Assembly: GCA_016712525.1 (NCBI GenBank)
Contig: JADJQX010000001.1
Span: forward strand, 682,001 to 746,000
Length of the DNA stretch: 64,000 nucleotides
Direction of reading: 5' to 3'
Source: Myxococcales bacterium
GTDB taxonomy: Bacteria > Myxococcota_A > Polyangia > Polyangiales > Polyangiaceae
Position 1 is the stretch's first letter, and every line of letters begins with the position of its first letter. A program made the translations under genes and the position numbers. Shown here piece after piece: positions 1 to 8,790 of this stretch. The notes below the pieces were generated by a model, which ran no database searches, was not told the origin of the DNA, and saw nothing but the letters and a program-made list of their open reading frames with translations.

Positions 1-1
1 C

Positions 2-604
2 GGAGCTCGGTCGAAGCGCGCGCGTGTCGCCGTCGGGGCGCTCGCCGCGGGCACGGCCATCGCGAGCGTCGCGCAGACCGGCCTCGTGTCGCTCTTGTGC
101 AACTCGATCCCCGAGAGCGTCGGTCGCCCCCTCCCCGAGCTCGCTTGGCCGCTCTTGCGCTTCGGGTTCTTTCCGCGTCACCTCGGAGATCTCGTGGGCG
201 CGACCTCCGGGGCCTTCGGGTACTTCGTGGTCGCGTGTCTGGTCTCCGCCGCGCTCACACCGCTCGTCGTCCACAGACGGGCAGACGGCGCGAAGAGCAT
301 CGTGGCGAGGCTCGCGCTCGGCGTCGTGGTGACGGGGCTCGCCCTCCTGCCCGCGCTCTCCCCCGCGACCTCCGAAGAGGGCACCGACGGCGGCGTGGCG
401 GCACGGAGCTTCTTCGCCGAGATCTGGGAGCCCCCGGGCCGAGACAGGCTCGCGAAGGCAAAAAAGACCGCCGAAACGACAGGAAATCCGTGTGCTTATC
501 TGAGGCTCTCCGAGCTCGAAGAGTCCATGGCGCTCGTGGCGCGGGCGGCGCAGAGCCGTGCTCGTGCCGGTGCCGGCGGAGCGCGACCGGAGTCGTGCCG
601 ATGA
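2..604 (+). CDS. Membrane protein, C-terminal part (5' end outside window)
   Basis: The frame is open from the first bases of the window to a TGA at 602-604, so this is the 3' part of a longer gene. The visible product of about 200 residues has at least three hydrophobic stretches (around codons 10-35, 65-85 and 100-120), followed by a soluble charged tail that contains two cysteines. It ends 34 bp before the start of the next membrane protein on the same strand, so the two may be co-transcribed. I do not recognise the family. Confidence 0.5.
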   Translation, partial: GARSKRARVAVGALAAGTAIASVAQTGLVSLLCNSIPESVGRPLPELAWPLLRFGFFPRHLGDLVGATSGAFGYFVVACLVSAALTPLVVHRRADGAKSIVARLALGVVVTGLALLPALSPATSEEGTDGGVAARSFFAEIWEPPGRDRLAKAKKTAETTGNPCAYLRLSELEESMALVARAAQSRARAGAGGARPESCR

Positions 605-638
605 CACCCGGGGCCTCGCAACGAAAGACGGGAGCACG

Positions 639-2582
639 ATGACGCTGCGCACGGGAGCTCGCAATCGAACGGCCGGTCGGATCCTGGGTGTGCTCGCGCT
701 CGGCTTCGTCATGGCCATCTTCGCGTGGTGGCCCATGCTCGCGGCCTACCCCAACACCCAAGGGGGGGACGGGCCGCCGTACCACAAGACGATCGAAGCC
801 GCCCGCGTGTCGGTCGTGCGCTACCACGAGCTGCCGCTGTGGAACCCCTACGAGTGCGGAGGCCTCCCCCTCTGGGACAACCCCCAGGGCCCGCCCGCGG
901 CGCCGCTCATGTGGACGACGCTCTTCATGGGCACGACGGCGTCGATGTACCTCTGGTACCTCCTCCACACGGCGCTCGGCTTCTTGAGCATGTGGCTCTT
1001 CGCGCGCGACGAGGTGAAGCTCTCGCGCGCGGCCACGTTCGTGGCGAGCCTCGCGTGGGCGTTCTCGGGCTTTCACCAGCAGCACTACTCGGGTGGGCAC
1101 TTCACGTTCGTGCCGTTCCTGTATTTCCCCTTCGCGGTGCTGCTCTGGCGGCGCGCGGCGGGTGATCTCCGCTACGCCGTGGGGCTCGGGTGGCTCGTCG
1201 CGTGGATGATGCTCGAGGGCGCCGTGTACCCGCTCCCGCACCTCGTCGTGCTGCTCGGCGCCGAGACGCTCACGCGCCTCAAGAAGCAGACCTTCGTCCC
1301 CATCGTGAAGGCGGGCGCGATCGTCGGGCTCGTCGGGTTCCTCGTGGGCGCGTGCCGCTTCTTGCCGGTGATCGATCAGCTGAAGAGCCACACGCGGCCC
1401 ATCGGGATCGAGCGCGATCACATCCAGTGGACCACCCTGCGCGACATGTTCGTCTCGCGCACGCACGAGCGCGGCGTCGCAGGGCAGACGTACGTGTGGC
1501 CCGAGTACGGGACCTACATCGGCCCCTTCTTGCTCGTGCTCGCGGCGATCGGCGCGATCGTGTGCGCCTTCGAGAGCCCGTGGCTCGTGGCGCTCGCCGT
1601 CGTGTGCTTCGTGCTCATGATGGGGCACTTCTCGCCGGTGGCGCCGTGGGCGGTGCTCAAGGCGCACGTCTACCCCTTCAAGGAGATGCGTGTGCCTTCC
1701 CGGTTTCGCTGCGAGGTCTCCATGTTCCTCGCGGTGTTCGCGGGCGTCGCCGTCGACAGGCTCCCCCAGAGGCTCGCGGGCTTCTCGCGGAAGGCGGGCA
1801 AGATCGGGCGCACGGTCGCCCTGGCGATCGCCTTCATCGGCGCGGGCGACATGATCGCGACCGGCATCGCGTGGTTCACGGTCTGCTTCAACAACCCGCC
1901 CGAGCAGAAGGTCGCTGTCTCGCCCCGCCTCTACGTCCACGGGCCGAACCTCTCCGGCATGATCGACCAGCCCCGCCAAAACCGCATTCGCCTCGCGTGT
2001 TGGGACGAGTGGGGCTTCAGCGCGGGCGCGCCGATGTGGGAGGGCGACGTTCCGCAGGCCGTAGCCGCGCCGGGGGCGAAGGTCGCCGTGACGAACGTCG
2101 TGCGCACGCAGAACAAGTTCTCGTTCCACGTCGAGGCCGAGGCCCCCGGGCGTGTGCTCGTGAACAGCGGCTACGACCGCGGCTTCCGCTCGAACGTGGG
2201 CACCGTCGCGGAGGAGAACAAGCTCCTCGTGCTCGACGTGCCCCAGGGGAGCCACGACGTGCGCATGGAGTACTGGCCACACGGGCTCTCGCTCGGCTTT
2301 TTCCTTACGTTCGTGGGCCTCGCAGGATCCATTGCCGGCTTCGTGAAGCTCGGCAAGGCAGCGCCGACGAAGCCCTCCCCCACCCCCGCGACGCGCGAGA
2401 CCAAACGCGCAGACGCACCGGGCCGTTCCTCTGCCGACGACAACGACGACGGGGCGACGCACGACCCCTCGAAGGACGACGCGGCGACGCACGACCCCTC
2501 GAAGGACGACGCGGCGACGCACGACTCCTCGAAGGACGACGCGGCGACGCACGACCCCTCGAAGGACGACGCGGAGGCCTGA
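639..2582 (+). CDS. YfhO-like polytopic membrane protein (GT-C-like)
   Basis: A 647-residue integral membrane protein with about twelve hydrophobic segments. Near the N-terminus is the pattern WNPYECGGLPLWDNPQ, which resembles the N-P-x-x-x-G-x-P-L signature of the YfhO family. Family members are GT-C-fold proteins linked to glycosylation of envelope polymers, so a role in surface glycan modification is an inference. ATG at 639 is chosen over an in-frame ATG at 558 because GGGAG lies about six bases upstream and the extra N-terminus overlaps the previous gene and looks unstructured. The C-terminal 40 residues are four copies of an acidic/basic 10-residue unit (DDAATHDPSK) and are probably a disordered cytoplasmic or periplasmic tail. 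Confidence 0.75.
   Translation: MTLRTGARNRTAGRILGVLALGFVMAIFAWWPMLAAYPNTQGGDGPPYHKTIEAARVSVVRYHELPLWNPYECGGLPLWDNPQGPPAAPLMWTTLFMGTTASMYLWYLLHTALGFLSMWLFARDEVKLSRAATFVASLAWAFSGFHQQHYSGGHFTFVPFLYFPFAVLLWRRAAGDLRYAVGLGWLVAWMMLEGAVYPLPHLVVLLGAETLTRLKKQTFVPIVKAGAIVGLVGFLVGACRFLPVIDQLKSHTRPIGIERDHIQWTTLRDMFVSRTHERGVAGQTYVWPEYGTYIGPFLLVLAAIGAIVCAFESPWLVALAVVCFVLMMGHFSPVAPWAVLKAHVYPFKEMRVPSRFRCEVSMFLAVFAGVAVDRLPQRLAGFSRKAGKIGRTVALAIAFIGAGDMIATGIAWFTVCFNNPPEQKVAVSPRLYVHGPNLSGMIDQPRQNRIRLACWDEWGFSAGAPMWEGDVPQAVAAPGAKVAVTNVVRTQNKFSFHVEAEAPGRVLVNSGYDRGFRSNVGTVAEENKLLVLDVPQGSHDVRMEYWPHGLSLGFFLTFVGLAGSIAGFVKLGKAAPTKPSPTPATRETKRADAPGRSSADDNDDGATHDPSKDDAATHDPSKDDAATHDSSKDDAATHDPSKDDAEA
2454..2573 (+). repeat. 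30-bp tandem repeat x4 in coding sequence
   Basis: Four nearly identical 30-bp units run head to tail (2454-2483, 2484-2513, 2514-2543, 2544-2573). They encode the decapeptide DDAATHDPSK at the end of the YfhO-like protein. The third unit has a Pro-to-Ser change. The unit length is a multiple of three, so gain or loss of units would not break the frame. Confidence 0.9.
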
Positions 2583-2708
2583 TTTCCGGACCATAGCGGG
2601 CGCCTATGGGCCCGATAGGGAGCCCTCGCCTACCCGCGGGCGCCTCGCGACCGACGTTCTCTCTCGTAGGCCGGCGCACGGGCGCGTCGGTCACACGGGA
2701 GGTTCTTC

Positions 2709-3080
2709 ATGCTTCGTTCTTTTTCGTCCCAGACCTTCGTCGCCGCGCTCGCCACCATCGCCGCTTCGGTCGTCGTCGTCGTCGGCTGTGGCTCGTCCGT
2801 CGAGGATCCTTCGCTTCCGGGCGAGACCGCCCGCGAGGCGACGCCCGCGCCGATCGACGACGGCAACGGCAACCCCGAAACGAAAGCGTACTCCGTGATC
2901 GTGAAGGAGAAGCTCGACTGCTCCTCGCTCTCCAAGGGCGGGAGCTGCGGTTCGTACAACGGCGTGCAGTACTGCAAGTGGTGCCCCGACGACGGGTGCG
3001 ACCCATCGAAGTGCGAGTGCTTGCCCAACACGGCGGGCACGGGCTGCAACGGTGGTCCGAGCTCGGGCCCGGCACGCTGA
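2709..3080 (+). CDS. Small cysteine-rich lipoprotein
   Basis: A 123-residue protein with a basic N-terminus, a hydrophobic stretch (AALATIAASVVVVV) and the lipobox-like VVGC, so it is predicted to be lipidated and exported. The mature part has an acidic/proline linker and then a compact domain with about ten cysteines between residues 70 and 115 (patterns C-x2-WCPDDGC, CECLP, GTGC). This suggests a disulfide-bonded fold. GGGAGG lies five to ten bases before the ATG. No family is recognised. Small exported Cys-rich lipoproteins of this style are common in myxobacteria. Confidence 0.65.
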   Translation: MLRSFSSQTFVAALATIAASVVVVVGCGSSVEDPSLPGETAREATPAPIDDGNGNPETKAYSVIVKEKLDCSSLSKGGSCGSYNGVQYCKWCPDDGCDPSKCECLPNTAGTGCNGGPSSGPAR

Positions 3081-3123
3081 GAGGAGCAGGGCGCACGCGA
3101 CACTTCGTCGCTCCGAAATAGCC

Positions 3124-3160
3124 GAAGCCCCGACGACCCTCGCGAGGGTGCCGGGGCTTC
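3124..3160. terminator. Hairpin between convergent genes
   Basis: GAAGCCCCG at 3124-3132 pairs perfectly with CGGGGCTTC at 3152-3160. Inside it, ACCCT (3136-3140) pairs with AGGGT (3145-3149) around a CGCG loop. The long interrupted stem sits between the stop of the small lipoprotein gene and the stop of acnB, which converge here. There is no U-tract, so termination is inferred from position and stem strength. Confidence 0.6.
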
Positions 3161-3189
3161 GATGCGATTCACGCGCGAGCGCGCGTAGG

Positions 3190-5763
3190 TCAGGCCAAGA
3201 CGGGCAGCGAGGCCTTCGAGGCCTTCGTGACGTACGTCTTGATCTCGTTGAAGTTGAGGTACCGGTAGAGATCCGCCGACATCGCGTCGAGGCGGCTCGC
3301 ATACTTCATGTACTCCTCGACGGTGGGCAGCTTGCCCACGATCGCCGCGACGGCGGCGAGCTCGGCCGACGAGAGGTACACGTTCGAGCCTTTCCCGAGT
3401 CGATTCGGGAAGTTACGCGTCGACGTGGAGACGACCGTGGTGCCCGGGTTCACCTGCGCTTGGTTGCCCATGCAGAGCGAGCAGCCCGGCATCTCGGTGC
3501 GCGCGCCGGCGCCCGCGAACATGTTGTAGTAGCCCTCTTGCATGAGCTGCGCTTGGTCCATCTTGGTGGGCGGCGCGACCCAGAGGCGCGTGGGCACGGG
3601 GCCCCCGAACTCCTTGAGGAGGCGCGCGGCGGCGCGGAAGTGGCCGACGTTCGTCATGCACGAGCCGATGAAGACCTCGTCGATCTTGTCGCCCGCGACC
3701 TGGCTGAGCGGCTTGATGTCGTCCGGATCGTTGGGGCACGCGAGCAGCGGCTCCTTGATCTGGTCCATGTCGATCTCGATGATCTCGGCGTACTCGGCGT
3801 CCTTGTCGGCCTCGAGGAGGGTCGGCGCGGCGAGCCACTTTTCCATGGCCTGCGCGCGGCGCTCGAGGGCGCGCACGTCGCCGTAGCCCTCCGCGATCAT
3901 CCAGCGGAGCATGACGATGTTCGACTTCAGGTACTCGATGATGGGCTCTTTGTTGAGCTTGATCGTGCACCCTGCGGCCGACCGCTCGGCGCTCGCGTCG
4001 GAGAGCTCGAAGGCCTGCTCGACCTTGAGATCCGGGAGGCCTTCGATCTCGAGGATGCGGCCCGAGTAGACGTTCTTTTTGCCCTGCTTCGCCACCGTGA
4101 GGAGCCCACGCTGGATGGCCGCGTAGGGGATCGCGTTGACGAGATCGCGGAGCGTGATGCCCGGCTGCATCTTGCCCTTGAAGCGCACGAGCACGCTCTC
4201 GGGCATGTCGAGCGGCATGACGCCGAGCGCCGCCGCGAACGCGACGAGGCCCGAGCCACCCGGGAACGAGATGCCGATGGGGAAGCGCGTGTGGCTGTCG
4301 CCGCCCGTGCCGACGCCGTCCGGGAGGAGCATGCGGTTCAGCCACGAGTGGATGATGCCGTCGCCCGCGCGGAGCGAGATGCCGCCGCGGTTCGTGATGA
4401 AGTCGGGCAGGGTGTGCTGCGTCTCGATGTCGACGGGCTTCGGGTACGCGGCCGTGTGGCAGAACGACTGCATCACGAGGTCGGCCGAGAAGCCGAGGCA
4501 CGCGAGCTCCTTGAGCTCGTCGCGGGTCATGGGGCCCGTCGTGTCTTGGGAGCCCACGGCCGACATGTGCGGCTCGCAGTACGTGCCGGGGCGGATGCCC
4601 GCGACGCCGCACGCGCGGCCGACCATCTTCTGCGCGAGCGTGAAGCCCTTGCCCGTGTCCTTCGGATCTTCGGGGCGGCGGAACGCGGGCGACGCGTCGA
4701 GGCCGAGGAAATCGCGCGCGCGCTTCGTGAGGCTGCGCCCGATGATGAGCGGGATACGACCGCCGGCCTGCACCTCGTCGAGGATGACCTCGGTCTTGAG
4801 GGAGAAGGTGGAGAGCGTCTCTCCCGCCTCGTTCGTGACCTTGCCCTCGTAGGGGTAGATCACGATGACGTCGCCCATGGCGAGCTTGGTCACGTCGCAC
4901 TCGATGGGGAGCGCGCCCGAGTCTTCCATGGTGTTGAAGAAGATCGGGGCGATCTTGCCGCCGATGCACACGCCGCCCGAGCGTTTGTTCGGGATGAAGG
5001 GGATGTCGTCCCCGAAGTGCCAGAGCACGCTGTTCGTGGCGCTCTTGCGGCTCGAGCCGGTGCCGACGACGTCGCCCACGTAGGCGACCGGGTGGCCCTT
5101 CTTCTGGACCTCTTTGATCTGCTCGAGGGCGTTGTGGATGCCCTCGCGCGCGTTCTTGAGCATCGCGAGCGCGTGGAGCGGGATGTCCGGACGCGACCAG
5201 GCGTCTTGCGCGGGGGAGAGGTCGTCGGTGTTGGTCTCGCCGGTGACCTTGAAGACGGTGAGGGTGATCTTCTCGGCGAGCTTGGGGCGGCTCGTGAACC
5301 ACTCGGCGTCGGCCCACGACTGGACCACGGCCTTCGCGTGCTCGTTGCCCTTCTTGGCGCGCTCGGCGACGTCGTGGAAGGCGTCGAACATGAGCAGCGT
5401 CTTCTTGAGCTGCGTGGCCGCGAGGGGCGCGAGCGCGGCGTCGTCGAGGAGGGCGACGAGCGGCTGGATGTTGTACCCGCCGAGCATGGTGCCGAGGATC
5501 TCGACGGCCTTCTCGCGCGAGATGAGGCCGCACTTCGCCTCGCCCTTGGCGATGGCCGCGAGGAAGCCGGCCTTCACGTAGGCCGCGTCGTCGACGCCGG
5601 CGGGCACGCGGTTCATGAAGAGGTCGAGCAAGAAGTCGGCCTCGCCGGCGGGGGGGCTCTCGAGCAGCTTCACGAGCTGGGAGGTCTGCTCGGCGCTGAG
5701 GGGCTTGGGCGGGATGCCCTGGGCGGCGCGCTCTTCGACGTGCTTGCGGTAGTCCTGAAGCAT
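3190..5763 (-). CDS. acnB: Aconitate hydratase B
   Basis: An 857-residue protein, close to the usual 860-865 for AcnB, which interconverts citrate and isocitrate in the TCA cycle. Many AcnB enzymes also act on 2-methylisocitrate. The N-terminus (LQDYRKHVEERAAQGIPPKP) begins the AcnB-specific HEAT-like domain. The [4Fe-4S] ligands are visible as SCMTN near residue 701 and PGCSLCMGNQ near 759-762. The substrate-binding stretch GTGGDSHTRFPIGISFPGGS is intact. ATG at 5763 is chosen because AAGGAGAG precedes it, although the frame is open further upstream. The gene is monocistronic and converges with the small lipoprotein gene. Confidence 0.97.
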   Translation of the reverse strand: MLQDYRKHVEERAAQGIPPKPLSAEQTSQLVKLLESPPAGEADFLLDLFMNRVPAGVDDAAYVKAGFLAAIAKGEAKCGLISREKAVEILGTMLGGYNIQPLVALLDDAALAPLAATQLKKTLLMFDAFHDVAERAKKGNEHAKAVVQSWADAEWFTSRPKLAEKITLTVFKVTGETNTDDLSPAQDAWSRPDIPLHALAMLKNAREGIHNALEQIKEVQKKGHPVAYVGDVVGTGSSRKSATNSVLWHFGDDIPFIPNKRSGGVCIGGKIAPIFFNTMEDSGALPIECDVTKLAMGDVIVIYPYEGKVTNEAGETLSTFSLKTEVILDEVQAGGRIPLIIGRSLTKRARDFLGLDASPAFRRPEDPKDTGKGFTLAQKMVGRACGVAGIRPGTYCEPHMSAVGSQDTTGPMTRDELKELACLGFSADLVMQSFCHTAAYPKPVDIETQHTLPDFITNRGGISLRAGDGIIHSWLNRMLLPDGVGTGGDSHTRFPIGISFPGGSGLVAFAAALGVMPLDMPESVLVRFKGKMQPGITLRDLVNAIPYAAIQRGLLTVAKQGKKNVYSGRILEIEGLPDLKVEQAFELSDASAERSAAGCTIKLNKEPIIEYLKSNIVMLRWMIAEGYGDVRALERRAQAMEKWLAAPTLLEADKDAEYAEIIEIDMDQIKEPLLACPNDPDDIKPLSQVAGDKIDEVFIGSCMTNVGHFRAAARLLKEFGGPVPTRLWVAPPTKMDQAQLMQEGYYNMFAGAGARTEMPGCSLCMGNQAQVNPGTTVVSTSTRNFPNRLGKGSNVYLSSAELAAVAAIVGKLPTVEEYMKYASRLDAMSADLYRYLNFNEIKTYVTKASKASLPVLA

Positions 5764-5985
5764 GATGGCTCTCTCCTTGGAAGGCGCGCGCCCGAACGGG
5801 GCCCGTCGATCCTTCACGCGGATGGATGTAACGCCGGACGAGCCATGCAAAAAGCAGATTATTCGCATACCATCGTTGCGAATCTCGCATGCATCATGGC
5901 TTCGAGGGGCACGACGGGGTCGCCTCGTTGGGTGCCTCGCAGATCCCGGCGCAGCGACGGTCCCTGGGGCGTCGCCGCGGGTGCG

Positions 5986-6378
5986 TCAGAAGTCGCCGAG
6001 CTTCTCGAGCACGCCCTTGCGCTTCACGATGTTCTTGTAGTCCCACTGGATGTGCTTCGCCTTGCGGAGCCAGCGGGCGAGCACGGTCTTCTTGATCGCG
6101 GCGACGTCGGTGAAGTGGACGTGCGCGGCCTTGAATTTTCCCTCGGGCGAGAGGCCGGGCTCGTCGAACGACTGGCCGCTCCAGAAGAGGAGCTGCACGC
6201 CCTGTTTGCGGACCCAGTAACCGACGATGGGGTTGCCATCGAGGAACCACACGGGCCCGCCGTGCCACACCTTGCTCTCGGCGTCGGGCAGCCCCTTGCG
6301 AATGAGGGCCGCGAGCGCGCTGCAGACCTCGGCGTTCGCGCCGACCTGGGCCTCGTTGTAGTCGTCGATGGTCGTCAT
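5986..6378 (-). CDS. DUF1801 domain protein
   Basis: A 130-residue cytoplasmic protein of the DUF1801 (YdhG/YjbR-like) family. Features seen are ESKVWHGGPVWFLDGNPIVG near the middle, a following GVQLLFW strand, and a C-terminal basic helix with WDYKNIVKRKG. This is the usual family length. Members are small alpha/beta proteins of unclear biochemical role, so no function is assigned. ATG at 6378 has GAGGCG shortly upstream. The gene is divergent from the LysR gene at 6517, with about 140 bp between the starts, so the regulator could act on it. Confidence 0.8.
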   Translation of the reverse strand: MTTIDDYNEAQVGANAEVCSALAALIRKGLPDAESKVWHGGPVWFLDGNPIVGYWVRKQGVQLLFWSGQSFDEPGLSPEGKFKAAHVHFTDVAAIKKTVLARWLRKAKHIQWDYKNIVKRKGVLEKLGDF

Positions 6379-6516
6379 GCATCGCCTCGTGGGGGCCGGG
6401 CTCTCCTCGCCGCGTCGTCACGTGTACCACGTGGGACGGGCATGGAGAACGCGCGAGCCCGCGGCCGATCCATGCGCAGATCCAGAGAATCTGCCTATCA
6501 TCTCGCCAAAGCACGC

Positions 6517-7407
6517 ATGGATCTCTTGCTCACTCGCTCTCTCCTCGCGGTCGCGCGCGAGGGCACCATCGGCAAGGCGGCGAAGCGGCTGCACATCTCC
6601 CAGTCGGCGCTGTCTCGGAGGCTCCAGCAGCTCGCCGAGGAGCTCGGCACCGAGATCTTGAGCCCTCAGGGGCGCGGCGTGGTGCTCACCGAGGCGGGGA
6701 GGCTCTTCGTGGCGGAGGGCACGGTGCTCGTGGATCGTTTCGACCGCGCGAAGGCCGAGGTGCGGGCGCTCTCACGGCTCGAGGCCGGCACGGTGCGCGT
6801 GGGCGGCGGCGCGACGGCGGTCTCGTACTTGCTGCCCGAGGCCATGGCGCGCTTCCGAAAGAGCCACCCGCGGGTGCGGTTCCGACTCGAGGAGGCGGGC
6901 AGCCGCGAGGTCGAACAGGCCGTCATCGAGGACCGTGTGGAGCTCGGCGTGGTGACGCTGCCCGTGTACGCGAAGGAGCTCGAGGTCCGCCCCCTCGCCA
7001 ACGATCGCATCGTGCTCGTGGCCGCGGCCGATCACCCGCTCGCGAAGCGCAAACGCGTGGTCCCGGAGGACTTGGCGGGCCTCGCCATCATCGGCTTCGA
7101 GGGAGAGAGCGCCATTCGCACGCTCATCGATCAGGCGCTCCGCGAGGCCTTCGTCGAGGTGAACGTGGTCATGGAGGTGCGGAGCATCGCGGCCATCTTG
7201 CGGCTCGTCGAGTCGACCGGGAGCTGTGCGTTCGTGAGCGAGCTCGGCGCGGAGGGGCGGCCCGTGATCGACGTGCGTGGCCTGCGCATCGAGCGCGAGC
7301 TGGGCCTCGTCACGCGGCGCGGGAGACCCATGTCGGCCGCCGCGCGGGCCTTCGCCGAAGAGCTCGCGAAGAGCGCCGCGGGCAGCACACGCCGAAGCGC
7401 GCGGTGA
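6517..7407 (+). CDS. LysR-family transcriptional regulator
   Basis: A 296-residue regulator. The N-terminal winged helix-turn-helix (residues 1-60) includes GTIGKAAKRLHISQSALSRR, typical of LysR. It is followed by a two-lobed co-inducer-binding domain (VRVGGGATAVSYLLPEAMAR, then ELGVVTLPV and VLVAAADHPLA). ATG at 6517 fits the standard LysR start (MDLLLTRSLLAVAREG). The long upstream open frame is only a shadow of acnB. Divergent placement from the DUF1801 gene suggests autoregulation and control of that neighbour. The effector is unknown. Confidence 0.9.
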   Translation: MDLLLTRSLLAVAREGTIGKAAKRLHISQSALSRRLQQLAEELGTEILSPQGRGVVLTEAGRLFVAEGTVLVDRFDRAKAEVRALSRLEAGTVRVGGGATAVSYLLPEAMARFRKSHPRVRFRLEEAGSREVEQAVIEDRVELGVVTLPVYAKELEVRPLANDRIVLVAAADHPLAKRKRVVPEDLAGLAIIGFEGESAIRTLIDQALREAFVEVNVVMEVRSIAAILRLVESTGSCAFVSELGAEGRPVIDVRGLRIERELGLVTRRGRPMSAAARAFAEELAKSAAGSTRRSAR

Positions 7408-7596
7408 GCCGGAGAGGGCCTGGGCGACCCTCGCGAGGAGGTCGGACATCGCGTGCGCCGATGTCCGAAAAGAGCAATGGTTTGGCACTCTTTGGCCCAG
7501 CCTAGGAGATGCGGGTCGAGCGCGATTTCCTGGAGAGAAGCGGGAGCCGAACCACACCATGCCCGTGTTGGTACGGACCGTGCTCAGGCCAGACGC

Positions 7597-8130
7597 ATGC
7601 GCAAGCCCCACGTCTCGATGTCGGCATCCGTTCTCCTCGGCCTCGCGTTCGCAGCAGCATGCAGCACCACGGACAGCACGGCTGGCTCCAGCGACGGCGG
7701 CGCCGACGCGGGCGGTTCCGCGTGCTCGCTGTCCTCCCTCCCTCGAGAAGGAGACCCATGCAGCCCGCCGGGGCTCGAGTGCCCAGGACAGGGCGCGCCA
7801 TGCGCGTTCAACCCGCAGTGCCCCGTGTGCGCGACGATCAAGCCGATCTGCGGGGACGATGGGCGGTGGCGCATCGTCTCGACGACACCCTCTTGCCCGA
7901 ACCTGTGCCCGAGCGTGTTCCCGAAGGCCGGAGAGCCATGCGACACGCGCGGTCTCGAGTGTGCGGAGCCGGCGCGCCCGTGCGAGTCGCCGTGCGAGTG
8001 CCCACGCCTCGTGGCCACATGCCGCAATGACGTCTGGAACGTGGTGGACACGTCCACACCTCCGCCCGCGTGTTTCGCGGACGCTGGGGACGCGAGCCCG
8101 ACGGACGGGGGCAGCGATGCGGACAAATAG
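7597..8130 (+). CDS. Cysteine-rich lipoprotein
   Basis: A 177-residue exported protein. The N-terminus has basic residues, the hydrophobic ASVLLGLAFAAAC and a lipobox Cys at about residue 22, followed by a Ser/Asp/Gly linker. Two internally similar Cys-rich modules follow: REGDPCSPPGLECPGQGAPC and KAGEPCDTRGLECAEPARPC. Each is followed by a CPxC-x-T(I/C) and W-x-(I/V)-V segment, which suggests an internal duplication of a small disulfide domain. ATG at 7597 is preferred because it directly precedes the signal sequence. An in-frame ATG at 7618 is possible. Function unknown. Confidence 0.65.
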   Translation: MRKPHVSMSASVLLGLAFAAACSTTDSTAGSSDGGADAGGSACSLSSLPREGDPCSPPGLECPGQGAPCAFNPQCPVCATIKPICGDDGRWRIVSTTPSCPNLCPSVFPKAGEPCDTRGLECAEPARPCESPCECPRLVATCRNDVWNVVDTSTPPPACFADAGDASPTDGGSDADK

Positions 8131-8378
8131 CCAAGAGAGGAACGGTGCGCCCATGAAGCGCGAGTGCTCGCGACTCGTCGTGACATGGCGCGATGGCGCA
8201 TGAGAGGTCGTGGACGTGGACGTGCCGCCCCCGTCGTGTCGTGCGGACGGAGGGGGACGCGAGCTCAGCGCGCGGGGACGCGGATCGGTAGGGGGAGTGT
8301 TCTATCGAGGCACGGAGGTGCTGATGCGAGGCTCGTGCCTACGGCCCGACGAACCCCGGTTTCGTGGAGTTTCGCGGT

Positions 8379-8406
8379 CTTGGCGTCAACGTCGGTCGGT
8401 TCTTCC
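8379..8406 (+). repeat. Dispersed repeat copy 1 (CTTGGCGTCAACGTCGGTCG family)
   Basis: An exact match to the 20-base core CTTGGCGTCAACGTCGGTCG followed by GTTCTTCC. It is isolated from the main cluster, which lies 47 kb away. The gap 8131-8506 holds no convincing gene, only this copy and the GC-rich inverted repeat that follows it. Confidence 0.85.
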
Positions 8407-8418
8407 ATGGGGGCGGGG

Positions 8419-8453
8419 GTGGCCGGGCCGTTCGCGGGGTGGCCCGGGCCACC
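8419..8453. repeat. GTGGCCGGGCC inverted repeat
   Basis: GTGGCCGGGCC (8419-8429) is mirrored by GGCCCGGGCCACC (8441-8453) with one extra base, giving a strong hairpin 12 bp after dispersed repeat copy 1. The same GTGGCCGGGCCAC word recurs near the repeat cluster at 62,471-62,505. Confidence 0.55.
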
Positions 8454-8506
8454 ACACCGAAGCCCGCGGCTCGCCATGACGACGCCCGAGTGCTCTCCTT
8501 CGTGAG

Positions 8507-8773
8507 GTGACGTCGCACGACTCCCACCCCGACCGCCTCTCCCCCGGCCACGGCTGGAAGACACCCACCCGGACCGAGGTGGCGGTCCTCGCGGTCGTCT
8601 TCGCCGTCGTGGCCTCCCCGTGTGCAGCCTACACGTACCTGGCGCCGAAGGTGGGCTTCCCACTCGCGCCCGGCATCGTCATGGACGTGCTCGCGGTCTT
8701 GACCGCGGTGGTGGTCGTGTACGCGAAGTTCGGCCCCGACGACGCGAGCGACTCGATGTCGCCGCCGGACTGA
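8507..8773 (+). CDS. Small two-helix membrane protein
   Basis: An 88-residue protein from a GTG start. It has a charged N-terminal 22 residues and two predicted transmembrane helices (about 25-48 and 56-75) separated by a short loop, then an acidic tail. The second helix contains APGIVMDVLAVL, which matches GPAIVMDGVALL in the 129-residue protein at 15577-15966, so the two appear to be paralogues. The ribosome site (GTGAGG) is weak, so the start is uncertain. Function unknown. Confidence 0.5.
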   Translation: MTSHDSHPDRLSPGHGWKTPTRTEVAVLAVVFAVVASPCAAYTYLAPKVGFPLAPGIVMDVLAVLTAVVVVYAKFGPDDASDSMSPPD

Positions 8774-8790
8774 GGACGGCACGCGCCCTC

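Noticed and set aside
255..2594. 779-codon minus-strand frame opposite the YfhO-like gene
   Set aside because: Arg/Glu/His/Val-rich shadow composition with repeats that are simply the complement of the 30-bp tandem repeat.
3052..6516. Very long plus-strand open frame opposite acnB
   Set aside because: It is rich in Arg, Glu, His and Asp with no domain, and mirrors the acnB codons. Only its end from 6517 is a real gene (LysR).
8131..8480. Short frames downstream of the Cys-rich lipoprotein
   Set aside because: Arg/Gly-rich, no ribosome site, and they cover the dispersed repeat and hairpin.
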